64,000 bases of DNA, taken from positions 1 through 64,000 of the forward strand of contig NZ_QZWH01000013.1 of NCBI RefSeq assembly GCF_003601925.1. The letters are read 5' to 3'. This document shows positions 35,818-45,721 of the stretch, piece after piece; the stretch's first letter is position 1, and the number at the start of each line of letters is the position of its first letter. Made by a program: the position numbers and the translations under genes. The notes under the pieces were generated by a model. The model was not told the origin of the DNA. It searched no databases and saw only the letters and a list, made by a program, of their open reading frames with translations. This DNA is from Buttiauxella izardii. Lineage in GTDB: Bacteria; Pseudomonadota; Gammaproteobacteria; Enterobacterales; Enterobacteriaceae.

Positions 35818-37278
35818 TTAAATCGAAGCCGCCATATCTTGCTGGGTGATGCGCGACGTACTGGTCTGATTGCGACCATTACGCTTGGACAAATAGAGAT
35901 ATTTATCCGCTTCCGCCAACAGCGAGTTAAACGCATCATGCAGGGTTTGCTTTTCAGGCGTGGCCGTTGCCAGGCCAATACTGACGGTGATGAAAAGCGA
36001 CTGTTGCTGATAACGAAACGCCGTAAGCTCGATGGTCTGGCGAATTTTCTCGGCGATCGCCAGGCCTTTTTCTTCGCTGCAAGTGCTGCAAGCGACCACA
36101 AATTCTTCGCCGCCCAGACGCGCCACCAGCCCGTCTTCCCCAACCACTTTACGCACTTGAGCGGCAAATGAGGCCAGAACCACATCGCCACACTCATGAC
36201 CAAAGCTGTCATTGATACGCTTGAAATAATCGATATCCAGCAGCATCACGCACAGCTTTTGCTTGGGCAAATGCTTGAGCGGGATTTTAGTTTTGAGCGC
36301 TTCATACAAACCGGAACGGGAATAAACGCCGGTGAGATAATCGTAATCTGCTCGCAAAGAAGTTTGTTGAATCAATCGGTTAATCGCATCCACGCTCACC
36401 GAAACAATCAGCGGGCAAATCGCCATGGTGGCGATGCCAAGGCGTGCGGAAAACATCTCCGTCACCATCAGCGGTTGGTTCTGATGAATCACGACAATCG
36501 AGTTGGCCACCAGAATGATTTCCGTGCCGCCGGTTAAAAATGTTATCAGAGCCGTAATCGGCAGCGGATAACGAATCGCGCACCAGATTAGCGCGGGTAG
36601 CGGAAACGCCAGGCTCCCCGCTCCACCAATCACCACGGAAGCCATAACAGAAACGATCACGGCGACCAGCGGGTAGATTTTCGACAATTGAAACGCAGGC
36701 AACTTATCCCACTGCGGCCATTTTGCCATCAGCAAGAAAGGCATCATTAATACGCCCGTCGAAAACTGTTCACTGAACCAGTCGGCGAACAGCGAGAGGA
36801 ACTGGCGGTAATCCGACGACGGCCCCGTTGATCCCACCGAGCCTAATAATGAGCTGAGAACGGCACCAATCAGGCAGGCATAGAAAAGATTAAAGGCATT
36901 CAGCGCCCAATTACTTTCATCCTGCGTTCTGGAATAACGCAGCAATAGTCGCGCGACAATAATAATAAACATCATATTTGATAAGTTTATTATCGCCGAC
37001 TGCCATCCCCAATGCGTGGTAAAGGCATCGTAAAGAATCATTGCGCTATAACAGAGGAAGTAATAAATCGGCCGATTGAGGAACGGCGAGCGCACAAAAA
37101 TCGCCGCCAGCACCGCATTCAACGGCCAGAAAAGCGACAGCTCATCAATCAGGCGAAGCGATGCGCCGAAAAAGTAAAACAGTGTAGTAATAACAAAAAT
37201 ATTAATGGCGTTAGCCAGCCGTTTTTCAGGCGAAAAAAACATCATTCTAGCGAGATTAGCCATGCTAATTTGACTCAT
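35818..37278 (-). CDS. membrane diguanylate cyclase (MASE1-GGDEF)
   Basis: 486 aa. The N-terminal half (about 1-290) is a polytopic MASE1-like sensor with eight or more membrane segments. The C-terminal GGDEF domain starts near DYDYLTGVYSRSGLYEAL (near 315). The active site reads RLGGEEF near 389, with DIDYFKRINDSFGHECGD before it, so c-di-GMP synthesis is expected. The inhibitory I-site (RxxD five residues upstream) is replaced by VGED, suggesting weak product feedback. The start is uncertain: ATG 37278 is used, but ATG 37326 and 37263 are possible. Signal unknown. Confidence 0.88.
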   Translation of the reverse strand: MSQISMANLARMMFFSPEKRLANAINIFVITTLFYFFGASLRLIDELSLFWPLNAVLAAIFVRSPFLNRPIYYFLCYSAMILYDAFTTHWGWQSAIINLSNMMFIIIVARLLLRYSRTQDESNWALNAFNLFYACLIGAVLSSLLGSVGSTGPSSDYRQFLSLFADWFSEQFSTGVLMMPFLLMAKWPQWDKLPAFQLSKIYPLVAVIVSVMASVVIGGAGSLAFPLPALIWCAIRYPLPITALITFLTGGTEIILVANSIVVIHQNQPLMVTEMFSARLGIATMAICPLIVSVSVDAINRLIQQTSLRADYDYLTGVYSRSGLYEALKTKIPLKHLPKQKLCVMLLDIDYFKRINDSFGHECGDVVLASFAAQVRKVVGEDGLVARLGGEEFVVACSTCSEEKGLAIAEKIRQTIELTAFRYQQQSLFITVSIGLATATPEKQTLHDAFNSLLAEADKYLYLSKRNGRNQTSTSRITQQDMAASI

Positions 37279-37397
37279 ATTTATGCATGCACTTCGGAAT
37301 GGTTTAATACAACTGCATGAGTGCAAAAAATAATTTTTAGCTTAGCATATTTTATCTGGTGTGACCTGTTGCCCACCAGATATGCCACGCAGCAGTA

Positions 37398-38324
37398 TCA
37401 GAAGATGGAACGGCCGATGCGCTGAGCTAAAATCTCAAGCGCTGCGGTTCCGGCCAGCGAGTTACCCGAGGCATCCAGTTCCGGGCACCAGACCGCAATA
37501 GACATTTCATTGGGCACAATCGCAATGATCCCGCCGCCGACGCCAGATTTCCCCGGCATCCCGACTCGATAGGCAAATTCACCGGCACCGTCGTACATGC
37601 CGCTGGTCACCATCAACGCATTTATCTGCCGGGCCTGCTGCGCAGTAATAATCGGCTCATCAAGATGCAACGCCCGCCCCTGGTTTGCCAGAAACAGAAA
37701 CGTTTTCGCCAGCTCCAGGCAGCTCATTTTCAACGCACAGTAATGGAAGTAATTGTGCAATACGGTAATCACATCGTTATCAAAATTACCGAATGATTTC
37801 ATCAGCCAGGCGATGGCGGCGTTGCGTGCCGAATGCTCAAACTCTGATTTCGCCACTCTTGCGTCGTAAGCCAGGTCGGGTTGCTCCGCCATCGCGCGCA
37901 CCACTTCCAGCATGCGCTGCTTCGGCGCACTCAGGCGGGTTTGCAGCATATCGCACACCACCAACGCGCCCGCATTGATAAACGGGTTGCGCGGTTTGCC
38001 TTGCTCAAGCTCCAGTTGCAGCAACGAGTTAAACGGCTGCCCGGAAGGCTCTTTACCCACGCGCTGCCAGATTTCATGCTCATCGTAGCGCCCCATCGCC
38101 AGCGTCAGACTCAGCACCTTCGAAATAGACTGAATCGAGAAACGCTCGCTTGCATCGCCTGCGCTAAACATTTCGCCATCGACGGTACACACCGAAATCC
38201 CGAGCTTATCACCGGGAATTTCAGCCAGAGCCGGAATGTAATCGGCCACTTTGCCACGCCCAATAAGTGGCCGAACCTGCGCAAGAATATCTTCCAGCAA
38301 TTGATTATTCAGTAAACCTGCCAA
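37398..38324 (-). CDS. glsB: glutaminase GlsB
   Basis: 308 aa, the length of E. coli GlsB (YneH). A cytoplasmic serine-dependent glutaminase that hydrolyses L-glutamine to glutamate and ammonia. The catalytic S66-x-x-K69 pair lies in [13 protein letters not shown], and [11 protein letters not shown] near 113 and [10 protein letters not shown] near 260 are family marks. It is preceded by sad with a 48-bp gap on the same strand, as in E. coli, and the two are probably cotranscribed. The product glutamate links it to the succinate semialdehyde/GABA route of sad. Confidence 0.95.
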   Translation of the reverse strand: MAGLLNNQLLEDILAQVRPLIGRGKVADYIPALAEIPGDKLGISVCTVDGEMFSAGDASERFSIQSISKVLSLTLAMGRYDEHEIWQRVGKEPSGQPFNSLLQLELEQGKPRNPFINAGALVVCDMLQTRLSAPKQRMLEVVRAMAEQPDLAYDARVAKSEFEHSARNAAIAWLMKSFGNFDNDVITVLHNYFHYCALKMSCLELAKTFLFLANQGRALHLDEPIITAQQARQINALMVTSGMYDGAGEFAYRVGMPGKSGVGGGIIAIVPNEMSIAVWCPELDASGNSLAGTAALEILAQRIGRSIF

Positions 38325-38372
38325 CGTAAACTCCCTGGCTGGTGAATTTTGAGGGCATGAGTATATCAGAAG

Positions 38373-39749
38373 CTAGTGGCGGTCTTTCCAGACTGTCTGC
38401 ACATTACAAAACTCATGCAGCCCAAAATGTGAAAGCTCGCGCCCAAAACCACTTTTCTTCACGCCACCAAATGCGACTCGCGGGTCGCTGGCGCTATAGC
38501 CGTTGATAAACACACCGCCGCATTCAAGACGCACAGCAAAGTCGTCCGCAAGCTGAGTATTTGCAGTGAATAGCGTGGCAGAAAGGCCAAAATCGCTGTC
38601 GTTTGCCAATTCCAGCGCATGTTCTGCATCCCGGGCGACGGTGATTGCCGCGACCGGGCCAAACAGCTCTTCACGAAATGCCACCATCTCCGGCGTGACA
38701 TTACCTAAAACGGTCGGCGCATAATAATTCCCTTTTCCGGCGATTTTTTCACCGCCAAGTAACAACTTTGCGCCCTGCTCAAGTGACGTTGTCACTTGAT
38801 GGTGTAATTCATCACGCAGGTCGTAACGCGCCATCGGGCCGATATAAGTCGCATCAATTGTCGGGTCGCCAGTTTGCAGCGCCTGAACCGCCGCCACGAA
38901 TTTCTCTGTGAAAGTCTCGCCAATCCCTTCTTCGACAATAAAGCGTTTCGCTGCCGCACAAACCTGCCCGGTGTTCTGAAAACGCCCTGCGACTGCCGCC
39001 TTTACGGCTTCATCCAGGTTCGCGTCATTGAGCACAATAAACGGATCGGAACCGCCTAACTCAAGCACACACTTTTTCAAAGCACGACCCGTCTGTGCGC
39101 CAATCGCCGCACCTGCACGCCCGCTCCCGGTGACTGTGATCGCCGCAATTCGTGCATCGTTAATGGCATGACTCACACCTTCCGGCGTGACGTTAATCAC
39201 GTCAAACACGCCTTGCGGGAATCCCGCTTCGGCAAACATCTGCTTGATGAATAACGCAGTGCCCATCACGTTTGGCGCATGCTTTAGAACGTAGCTGTTC
39301 CCAGCCAGCAGAATCGGTACCGCGCCGCGCAGTACTTGCCAGAGCGGGAAGTTCCACGGCATCACCGCCAGAATTGCGCCCAAAGGACGATACTCAATCA
39401 CCGCCTGTTGGTTTTCCACCAGAGTGGCTTCGGTGGCGAGCATCGCCGGGCCGTGTTCGGCATACCAGTCGCAGAGATTGGCAGTTTTCGCCACTTCGCC
39501 ACGCGCCTGCGCAATTGGCTTACCCATTTCTGCGGTGATCATTTGTGCCAGTGCTTCGGCGTGATTTCGCAACGCTGTACCCAGATTGCGTAATTTAACC
39601 GCACGTTGAGCCACAGGCACATTTCGCCAGGTTTTAAACGCAGAATGATTCCCCGCCAGCATCGCATCGAGTTGTTCCCGCGTTGCAAACGGCTGCGCTG
39701 AAAGTTGCTCGCCGGTGGCTGGATTAATTGAAATAGCGTGATCGTTCAT
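38373..39749 (-). CDS. sad: NAD+-dependent succinate semialdehyde dehydrogenase Sad
   Basis: 458 aa aldehyde dehydrogenase, matching E. coli Sad (YneI, 462 aa). It oxidises succinate semialdehyde to succinate in GABA and putrescine breakdown. The catalytic Glu is in VLELGGSDPF (near 229) and the nucleophile Cys in FQNTGQVCAA (near 263); MPWNFPLWQVLRGAVP marks the cofactor side. It is divergent from ptrR, 101 bp away, the known regulator of this unit, and followed by glsB. Confidence 0.95.
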   Translation of the reverse strand: MNDHAISINPATGEQLSAQPFATREQLDAMLAGNHSAFKTWRNVPVAQRAVKLRNLGTALRNHAEALAQMITAEMGKPIAQARGEVAKTANLCDWYAEHGPAMLATEATLVENQQAVIEYRPLGAILAVMPWNFPLWQVLRGAVPILLAGNSYVLKHAPNVMGTALFIKQMFAEAGFPQGVFDVINVTPEGVSHAINDARIAAITVTGSGRAGAAIGAQTGRALKKCVLELGGSDPFIVLNDANLDEAVKAAVAGRFQNTGQVCAAAKRFIVEEGIGETFTEKFVAAVQALQTGDPTIDATYIGPMARYDLRDELHHQVTTSLEQGAKLLLGGEKIAGKGNYYAPTVLGNVTPEMVAFREELFGPVAAITVARDAEHALELANDSDFGLSATLFTANTQLADDFAVRLECGGVFINGYSASDPRVAFGGVKKSGFGRELSHFGLHEFCNVQTVWKDRH

Positions 39750-39850
39750 GATTTCTCCTGCGTTCGATTTATGCCTTTACCTTAAACGCCCGTGACAATC
39801 ATGAAAAATGAATAATAATGAGCGAGTCATTCACGTAACGAGAAAGGTTT

Positions 39851-40711
39851 ATGGATCTCACGCAGCTTGAAATGTTTAATGCGGTGGCAGAAACCGGCAG
39901 CATCAGCGCCGCCGCGGTGAAGGTGCACCGTGTGCCGTCAAATCTCACCACGCGCATCAAACAACTGGAGGCGGATCTCGGTGTGGAATTGTTTATTCGC
40001 GAAAACCAGCGCTTGCGCCTGGCCCCCGCCGGGCATAGTTTTCTTAGCTACAGCAAACGGATTCTGGCTTTAGTCGATGAAGCGCGGATGGCGGTTTCCG
40101 GCGACGAACCGCAGGGCACGCTGCCGTTAGGTTCGCTGGAAAGCACCGCAGCGGTGCGTATTCCTGGCCTGCTGGCGATGTTTAACCAGCGCTTCCCAAA
40201 AATTCAGCTCTCCCTAGCCACCGGGCCTTCAGGCGATCAAATTGATGGCGTACTGGACGGGCGTTTATCCGCCGCCTTTGTGGACGGCCCGATATTGCAT
40301 CCGTCTCTCGAGGGAATAGCGGTTTACAAAGAAGAGATGGTGATTGTCGCCCCGGCGGAGACGGCGGTGATTACCGACGCGAAACAGGTCAGCGGCACCA
40401 GTATTTATGCTTTTCGCGCCAATTGTTCCTACCGCCGACATTTTGAAAGCTGGTTCCACGCCCAGCACTCGGTTCCGGGTAAAATTCATGAAATGGAGTC
40501 GTATCACGGCATGTTGGCGTGTGTGATTGCCGGAGCGGGAATTGCCTTGATGCCGCGCAGCATGCTCGAAAGCATGCCCGGCAGCCATCAGGTGTCGATA
40601 TCGCCGCTGCCAGAAGAGTGGCGATACCTCAACACCTGGCTTATCTGGCGGCGCGGGGCGAAAACCCGACAACTCGATGCCTTTATCGGCTTACTCGAAC
40701 AAACGCCTTAG
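39851..40711 (+). CDS. ptrR: LysR-family regulator PtrR (YneJ)
   Basis: 286 aa. LysR HTH ([20 protein letters not shown] and [20 protein letters not shown]), effector domain with [18 protein letters not shown] and [20 protein letters not shown]. Position and divergence from sad are the same as E. coli ptrR (yneJ), which controls sad and putrescine-related genes. ATG follows GAGAAAGGTTT. The last 4 bp overlap the convergent phzF-family gene. Confidence 0.92.
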   Translation: MDLTQLEMFNAVAETGSISAAAVKVHRVPSNLTTRIKQLEADLGVELFIRENQRLRLAPAGHSFLSYSKRILALVDEARMAVSGDEPQGTLPLGSLESTAAVRIPGLLAMFNQRFPKIQLSLATGPSGDQIDGVLDGRLSAAFVDGPILHPSLEGIAVYKEEMVIVAPAETAVITDAKQVSGTSIYAFRANCSYRRHFESWFHAQHSVPGKIHEMESYHGMLACVIAGAGIALMPRSMLESMPGSHQVSISPLPEEWRYLNTWLIWRRGAKTRQLDAFIGLLEQTP

Positions 40712-41517
40712 CGCAAAATTTCTTTTCGCAGCAGTATCTTGCCGATTAAATAGGTGGTCGCCTGGCCGGACATTAGCACTCTGTCGCCCAGCAGTTGGCA
40801 ACGAATATCGCCGCCACGTTGAGAAACCTGGCGCGCCAGCATCTGCGTTTTCCCCAGCTTTTCGCCCCAGTATGGGATCAACATGGTGTGCGACGAACCG
40901 GTCACCGGATCTTCATTCAATGCGGCCTTCGGTGAAAAGAAGCGGCTGACAAAATCATAGCCTTCAATCTGCGCCGGGGCGGTGACACACACTTTTTGGT
41001 CAAGCTTGCGCATCAGTTCGAAATCCGGATTGATAGCTTCAACCTGCGCCTGGCTTTCGAGCAGCACGGTATAAGTGCGCCCCAGCCGAACTTCCTGACA
41101 CTCGCTGATACCGAGGCAATCGAGCAAAAGTTGTGGCGGTTCAACCGGTTCGCTGCCTGATGCCGGGAAATCGAGCGTTAACCAGTCGCCGTTGCGCGTC
41201 ACCGTTAAAGGGCCAACGAAGCACGTATCAAAATGAATCGTCGCTTCCGGGTAATTCAGATATTCGAAAATCACATGAGCGGTTGCCAGCGTCGCGTGAC
41301 CGCACAGATTGATTTCCCCTTCCGTGGTGAACCAGCGCAATTCAAAACCGCTGTCAGTAGTGATAAAAAACGCCGTTTCCGACTGATTATGCTGACGCGT
41401 CATCGACAGCAAGGTTTCATCCGGCAGCCATTCGGTGAGTGGACAAACCGCCGCTGCGTTGCCGCCGAAAGTCGTATCGGTGAACGCATCCACCATATAA
41501 AAATCAATTTGCTGCAT
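40708..41517 (-). CDS. PhzF-family isomerase/epimerase-like protein
   Basis: 269 aa. PhzF fold with [20 protein letters not shown] at the start, catalytic Glu47 in QSETAFF, the sequence [15 protein letters not shown] near 70 and [15 protein letters not shown] near 210 that mirrors the repeat. PhzF itself isomerises trans-2,3-dihydro-3-hydroxyanthranilate; no other phenazine genes are here, so this is a general PhzF-like enzyme of unknown substrate. It is convergent with ptrR and divergent from sotB. Confidence 0.9.
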   Translation of the reverse strand: MQQIDFYMVDAFTDTTFGGNAAAVCPLTEWLPDETLLSMTRQHNQSETAFFITTDSGFELRWFTTEGEINLCGHATLATAHVIFEYLNYPEATIHFDTCFVGPLTVTRNGDWLTLDFPASGSEPVEPPQLLLDCLGISECQEVRLGRTYTVLLESQAQVEAINPDFELMRKLDQKVCVTAPAQIEGYDFVSRFFSPKAALNEDPVTGSSHTMLIPYWGEKLGKTQMLARQVSQRGGDIRCQLLGDRVLMSGQATTYLIGKILLRKEILR

Positions 41518-41683
41518 CGCATTATCCCTCTTTATGAATCTATGACTTCTAACATGCCACGGCTGATGTATTTATCAGAACAATAAAATGAGAGATAAAT
41601 CACAAATCGGTTGTATGGGTGAGTTGATGGTTTTATGATCGCCCCCTCACCAAACCTTTCATTTATCAGCGCGAAACCCATTT

Positions 41684-42877
41684 ATGACAACAAGCAACGT
41701 ATCACGCAAAACGGCGTGGTTACGCGTCGTTACTCTCGCGGTCGCCGCCTTTATTTTTAACACTACGGAATTTGTTCCGGTCGGTTTGCTGTCTGACATC
41801 GCCGACAGTTTTGGCATGCAAACCGCGCAAGTCGGGATCATGCTGACGATTTACGCATGGGTCGTAGCGCTGATGTCGCTGCCGTTTATGTTGCTCACCA
41901 ATAAGGTTGAGCGTAAGCGGTTGTTAATCTGCATTTTTGCGCTGTTTATCGCCAGCCACATTGTCTCTTTCGCCGCCTGGAACTTCACGGTGCTGGTGAT
42001 TAGCCGCATCGGTATTGCATTTGCCCACGCTATTTTCTGGTCGATTACCGTTTCGCTGGCGATTCGTATGGCTCCGGCGGGTAAAAAAGCCCAGGCGATG
42101 AGCCTGATTGCCACGGGTACGGCGCTGGCGATGGTCTTAGGTTTACCGCTCGGGCGCATGGTCGGGCAATATTTCGGCTGGCGCACCACCTTTTTGGGAA
42201 TCGGCGTCATCGCCGCCCTGACGCTGTTCTACGTCATCAAGCTGCTGCCAAAATTGCCAAGCGAGCATTCGGGTTCGCTGAAAAGCGTGCCTGAGCTATT
42301 TAAACGCCCGGCGTTAGTCAGCTTATATGTGCTTGTCGCCGTGGTCGTGACCGCGCATTACACCGCCTACAGCTACATTGAACCGTTCGTGCAAAACGTC
42401 GCGGGATTGAGCGCCAATATGGCGACGTTCCTGCTGTTAGTGCTTGGCGGTGCCGGGATTATTGGCAGCGTGATGTTCGGTAAATTGGGCAACCGCCACT
42501 CGTCAACGCTGGTTAGCTGCTCAATCGGATTGCTGGTGCTGTGCCTCGCCTTGTTGTTACCTGCGGCACAAAGCACCGTGAACCTCACCATTCTGTGCCT
42601 GTTCTGGGGCATCGCGATTATGGTGATCACGCTGGGAGTGCAGGTGAAAGTTCTGGCGCAGGCATCGGATGCGACTGATGTGTCGATGGCGTTATTCTCA
42701 GGGATTTTCAATATCGGGATTGGCGCAGGCGCGTTAGTCGGAAACCAGGTGAGCCTGCATTTTGAAATGTCGAGTATCGGGATGGTGGGTGCGGTTCCGG
42801 CACTGATTGCACTGGTAGGTTCGGTATTAATTTTCCGACGCTGGCCGGTATCGCTTGAAGAACAACCTGGCCATTAA
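41684..42877 (+). CDS. sotB: sugar efflux transporter SotB
   Basis: 397 aa major facilitator protein with twelve predicted membrane helices, the same length as E. coli SotB (YdeA, 396 aa). [20 protein letters not shown] in helix 1 and [20 protein letters not shown] near 145 are the family marks. It exports arabinose, lactose and IPTG-like sugars by proton antiport in E. coli. It lies next to marC as in E. coli. A bidirectional terminator follows. Confidence 0.93.
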   Translation: MTTSNVSRKTAWLRVVTLAVAAFIFNTTEFVPVGLLSDIADSFGMQTAQVGIMLTIYAWVVALMSLPFMLLTNKVERKRLLICIFALFIASHIVSFAAWNFTVLVISRIGIAFAHAIFWSITVSLAIRMAPAGKKAQAMSLIATGTALAMVLGLPLGRMVGQYFGWRTTFLGIGVIAALTLFYVIKLLPKLPSEHSGSLKSVPELFKRPALVSLYVLVAVVVTAHYTAYSYIEPFVQNVAGLSANMATFLLLVLGGAGIIGSVMFGKLGNRHSSTLVSCSIGLLVLCLALLLPAAQSTVNLTILCLFWGIAIMVITLGVQVKVLAQASDATDVSMALFSGIFNIGIGAGALVGNQVSLHFEMSSIGMVGAVPALIALVGSVLIFRRWPVSLEEQPGH

Positions 42878-42885
42878 TTGAATTG

Positions 42886-42920
42886 AAAGGGCAACGGTGT
42901 TTTGCCGTTGCCCTTTTGTT
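42886..42920. terminator. bidirectional terminator between sotB and marC
   Basis: Perfect 12-bp stem (AAAGGGCAACGG at 42886-42897 with CCGTTGCCCTTT at 42905-42916, 7-base loop) followed by TTTTGTTT on the plus strand and TTTCAATT on the minus strand. It serves both convergent genes. Confidence 0.9.
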
Positions 42921-43591
42921 TAATTTGCCGGGAAATGAGTCACTATTTCCAGGATGCCGTTAATAATAAACTGCACGCCCATACAGACTAATAAGAAGCC
43001 CATCAGGCGAGAAATCGCTTCAATTCCGCTCTTGCCCACCAGGCGCATAATTGCCCCTGAACTGCGCAAACTGCCCCACAAAATCAAACCCACTAACGCA
43101 AAAATAAGCGGTGGTGCCACCAGCACAACCCAATTGGAAAAGTTCACGCCGTGCTCAACGGTTGACGACGAACTGATGATCATCGCAATCGTCCCCGGCC
43201 CCGCCGTGCTTGGCATGGCGAGCGGCACAAAGGCGATATTGGTATCCGGTTCTTGTTCAAGCTCTTCAGCTTTGGAGTGCGCCTCTGGCGACTCGTGGGC
43301 TTTTTGTTGCGGGAAAAGCATGCGGAAACCAATAAATGCAACAATCAACCCGCCCGCAATCCGCAAACCGGGAATGGAAATACCAAAGGTATTCATCACC
43401 ACCTGCCCGGCGTAATAAGCAACCATCATGATGATGAATACATTAATCGACGCCATCAATGCGGTTTTGTCGCGGGCCTTTTTGTTCATATCTCCGGCAA
43501 GCCCGAGGAACAATGCTACTGTAGTCAAAGGGTTAGCCAACGGTAATAACACCACCAACCCAAGCCCAATAGCCTTTACCAATTCCATCAT
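42920..43591 (-). CDS. marC: MarC-family inner-membrane protein
   Basis: 223 aa, six membrane helices, nearly the length of E. coli MarC (221 aa). The whole MarC pattern is present: [40 protein letters not shown] and [13 protein letters not shown]. Function unsettled; it is no longer thought to cause multidrug resistance. In E. coli marC is divergent from marRAB and its promoter lies in marO. Here the intact gene ends just before a 3.5-kb insertion and its former operator side is 3.6 kb away, so it is likely driven by new promoters, possibly by read-through from the effector operon on the same strand. Confidence 0.95.
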   Translation of the reverse strand: MMELVKAIGLGLVVLLPLANPLTTVALFLGLAGDMNKKARDKTALMASINVFIIMMVAYYAGQVVMNTFGISIPGLRIAGGLIVAFIGFRMLFPQQKAHESPEAHSKAEELEQEPDTNIAFVPLAMPSTAGPGTIAMIISSSSTVEHGVNFSNWVVLVAPPLIFALVGLILWGSLRSSGAIMRLVGKSGIEAISRLMGFLLVCMGVQFIINGILEIVTHFPAN

Positions 43592-43676
43592 CTGCTGTCC
43601 TTAATTTCGGTGTCTTTTTGCGCTCTCGAGTATAGCAGCCTGCTTGCTCTACATGGGTTAGCAGAATTGTATCAAT
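43499..43676. repeat. left copy of 178-bp direct repeat flanking the mar insertion
   Basis: Contains the first 31 codons of marC and 85 bp upstream. It is about 98% identical (four mismatches in 178) to 47143-47320, the same orientation. The first base of difference on the left is at marC codon 32. The TGA stop of the small membrane protein gene (43672-43674) lies inside this copy. Confidence 0.92.
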
Positions 43677-43926
43677 CGGCTTTCGACTGCAATCGCTGAT
43701 AAATACTGACTACAATCCATATAAGGACGGCATTCACTAATGCTGAACCTATGAACATCAAATAACCCACAAAGTTATCCCAGCGATCAGCGCTTATATC
43801 ACCTGTATATTTTGTGACAAGTTCCAGCAGAATACCTTCAGGTAAGAAGGCGTAGCTTGAAAAAACAATGATTAAATAAGAGCCAAAAGCCGCCAGCCAG
43901 CAAAGTACGAATTGATGAGGTTTCAT
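43672..43926 (-). CDS. small two-helix membrane protein, candidate immunity protein for the Tlde1-like effector
   Basis: 84 aa. Two membrane segments (about 7-29 and 52-75) connected by a loop KYTGDISADRWDN that is probably periplasmic. It begins on the last base of the effector gene stop (TAATG), the tight coupling typical of effector-immunity pairs, where the immunity protein must be at the site of toxin action. The last codons run into the repeat at 43672-43674. No family recognised; immunity is inferred from position, size and topology. Confidence 0.6.
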   Translation of the reverse strand: MKPHQFVLCWLAAFGSYLIIVFSSYAFLPEGILLELVTKYTGDISADRWDNFVGYLMFIGSALVNAVLIWIVVSIYQRLQSKAD

Positions 43927-44405
43927 TAATATACCTGTACCGTTCCAAAAGCAGTTAATAAGGCCGTAACCTTAAAAGCTGCTGTTTTGAGCAGACTTTC
44001 ACGCAGAATGGTAAAATCAGAATTTCGCGGTAATGTGATACATCCATTGCTTCGCCCTTCATACCCCGCAGGATGCAACCGAAAATTCCCCCGCTGCACT
44101 TCTTCAATGAACGTGTGATCATCAATTTGGCTATCATTGCGGTATAACGCGAACCATATAGCGCGATCTGACCCTGAATATTCAGAAGAAATAATATCTT
44201 TCACCATTGTGCCTATTCCACCACGGCCACGGCTAACTATATAATATTGACCAGGTGGAAGTGGGCCAACATCTTTGACCTTAATTGAATCTGGATTATT
44301 TCTCATCGGCCCTGCATTGCTTGAATACGCAGGAAAAAAACCAATACCCGGGCAGCTTAACGTTGAAAGTGCCCCACCGTTTAAATGAAAAGTGCAACGG
44401 ATCAT
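43926..44405 (-). CDS. Tlde1-like (DUF2778) L,D-transpeptidase-type type VI effector
   Basis: 159 aa. Catalytic signature HPAGYEGRSNGCITL near residues 111-125: H111, S119, C122, which is the L,D-transpeptidase H...SxGC pattern seen in Tlde1 effectors. Upstream, VKDVGPLPPGQYYIVSRG is the family's usual strand region. Tlde1 proteins, described in Salmonella, act in the target periplasm as L,D-carboxypeptidase and exchange enzymes on peptidoglycan stem peptides. There is no signal peptide, as expected for a type VI cargo. It overlaps hcp by 4 bp and a small membrane gene by 1 bp, so Hcp-linked delivery is likely. Confidence 0.8.
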   Translation of the reverse strand: MIRCTFHLNGGALSTLSCPGIGFFPAYSSNAGPMRNNPDSIKVKDVGPLPPGQYYIVSRGRGGIGTMVKDIISSEYSGSDRAIWFALYRNDSQIDDHTFIEEVQRGNFRLHPAGYEGRSNGCITLPRNSDFTILRESLLKTAAFKVTALLTAFGTVQVY

Positions 44406-44884
44406 CGGTCATTCCAGGAATCAGTGAAAAGGATATTTCCATCGCAGTGTTTCCATGTGATTTTTTCGTAACGTAATGAAACACCTTCAAGGTGATTATG
44501 CTTCTCAGTAGCAGGGTTTTTAATATCGTGCATCATCGGGCAAACTGATACTATTTTTACGTTTTCGAGTAACATGTTAAAGTATTCAACTTCTTGTCCG
44601 GCATCATCAATTTTATACCACTTAATTTCAGCAGATTTTAGCGTTTGGCCTTTCGCTACTGCTTTATATAAATATGGGCTAGATGAATCAAATTCCTTTT
44701 CAAAGGAAAGCGCAGAATGAACGCGAGTTCCGGTTATTTTTCCTGTATTGTTGTCAGTAGGTAAATGCAGACCATGTCCAAATCCCAAAATCTCGATACT
44801 GTGTTCACGGTCTTTCACATTAACTGAACCTTTAATATCAGCCCCGCCATCGTCTTTAAGCCACAGATAAGCTGGAATAGCCAT
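44402..44884 (-). CDS. hcp: Hcp family type VI secretion tube protein (orphan)
   Basis: 160 aa. AIPAYLWLKDDGGADIKGSV at the N-terminus, EHSIEILGFGHGLHLPTD near 28 and VHSALSFEKEFDSSSPYLYKA are clear Hcp features; Hcp hexamers stack in the injection tube and can carry small effectors. AAGGGAATTAAA precedes the ATG. No other type VI structural gene is within the window, so the main apparatus must be elsewhere. It opens a three-gene overlapping operon with the Tlde1-like effector and the small membrane protein. Confidence 0.9.
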   Translation of the reverse strand: MAIPAYLWLKDDGGADIKGSVNVKDREHSIEILGFGHGLHLPTDNNTGKITGTRVHSALSFEKEFDSSSPYLYKAVAKGQTLKSAEIKWYKIDDAGQEVEYFNMLLENVKIVSVCPMMHDIKNPATEKHNHLEGVSLRYEKITWKHCDGNILFTDSWNDR

Positions 44885-45147
44885 TTTAATTCCCTTTACG
44901 GTCTTTGAGATTAATTATGTTAGCACTATGACAGCCAGCGAGAAACCGTAAATAATTAATTTTTAATGCATTCACCAAAACAATGATAAAGATTCCAATA
45001 TACATAACATGGATAAGTTTAGCTCATAAATAACTGCATTAAGGGGAGTCATTCGACTTAACAGAGAATATTGAAATGAACGATAAATAATATCAGATCA
45101 ACAGATGCAACAAATAATCATAAACCCAGAAAATAATAATGATTAGT

Positions 45148-45348
45148 TCAATTCTTCGCTTGCGTCCATCGTCTTGATGCTTGTTTCAGGATATTTTTGA
45201 TAATCCATTCAGTACCCTCTTTTTCTGAAATCTTTCTCTGGTTGGTGTTGTACGGTAGACCGCGCTGAATCCATTTCTTGACGGCTTGCGGTGTGTAGTC
45301 ATACCGCCGCCCGATTTCCGACACGGTGATAAAATTTTCTGATTTCAT
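45148..45348 (-). CDS. small HTH protein (phage Nu1/AlpA-like)
   Basis: 66 aa with a MerR/Nu1-type helix-turn-helix: NFITVSEIGRRYDYTPQAVK and KWIQRGLPYNTNQRKISEKE. Such proteins are phage terminase small-subunit N-domains or excisionase/AlpA-type regulators. It is encoded within the mar insertion, 263 bp upstream of hcp on the same strand, AT-rich as its surroundings. It could be a regulator of the cassette or simply a phage relic. No integrase lies nearby. Confidence 0.65.
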   Translation of the reverse strand: MKSENFITVSEIGRRYDYTPQAVKKWIQRGLPYNTNQRKISEKEGTEWIIKNILKQASRRWTQAKN

Positions 45349-45721
45349 GCGTAATATTCTCTCTGGTTATAACGCTGCATATTTTTATGTATTTATGGTG
45401 TGGTTTGCGCTAGAGCAGAATCCGATCAATTGTAAATAAAACAGTAACATGGAAGTAGCAATGATTGGAAAAAATACGAGGGATTTTTCGGGATTGATAG
45501 GCGTAGACTGATGAACTGAACCAACTTTAAAAAATCACACATGACTGAAAGAATGCGCTCTTGAAACTTCCCAAAATTCAATGAGTTGGAAAGAACCTAA
45601 ATTAAATATATGAGAACCCTAATTGATGTAGTTATTCATTCGAGATATCATTAACTTCAATTACTTAGCGATATTATTTAACATTCGCTGCCTTTTAATC
45701 CTACACATACGGGTACAGCGT
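45349..45721. other. AT-rich noncoding stretch inside the mar insertion
   Basis: 373 bp between divergent genes, strongly AT-rich. Only a 20-codon open frame starting at the ATG in AACATGGAAG (near 45450) is present, too short to support. It should hold promoters for the HTH and the DUF2971 genes. No known operator recognised. Confidence 0.5.
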
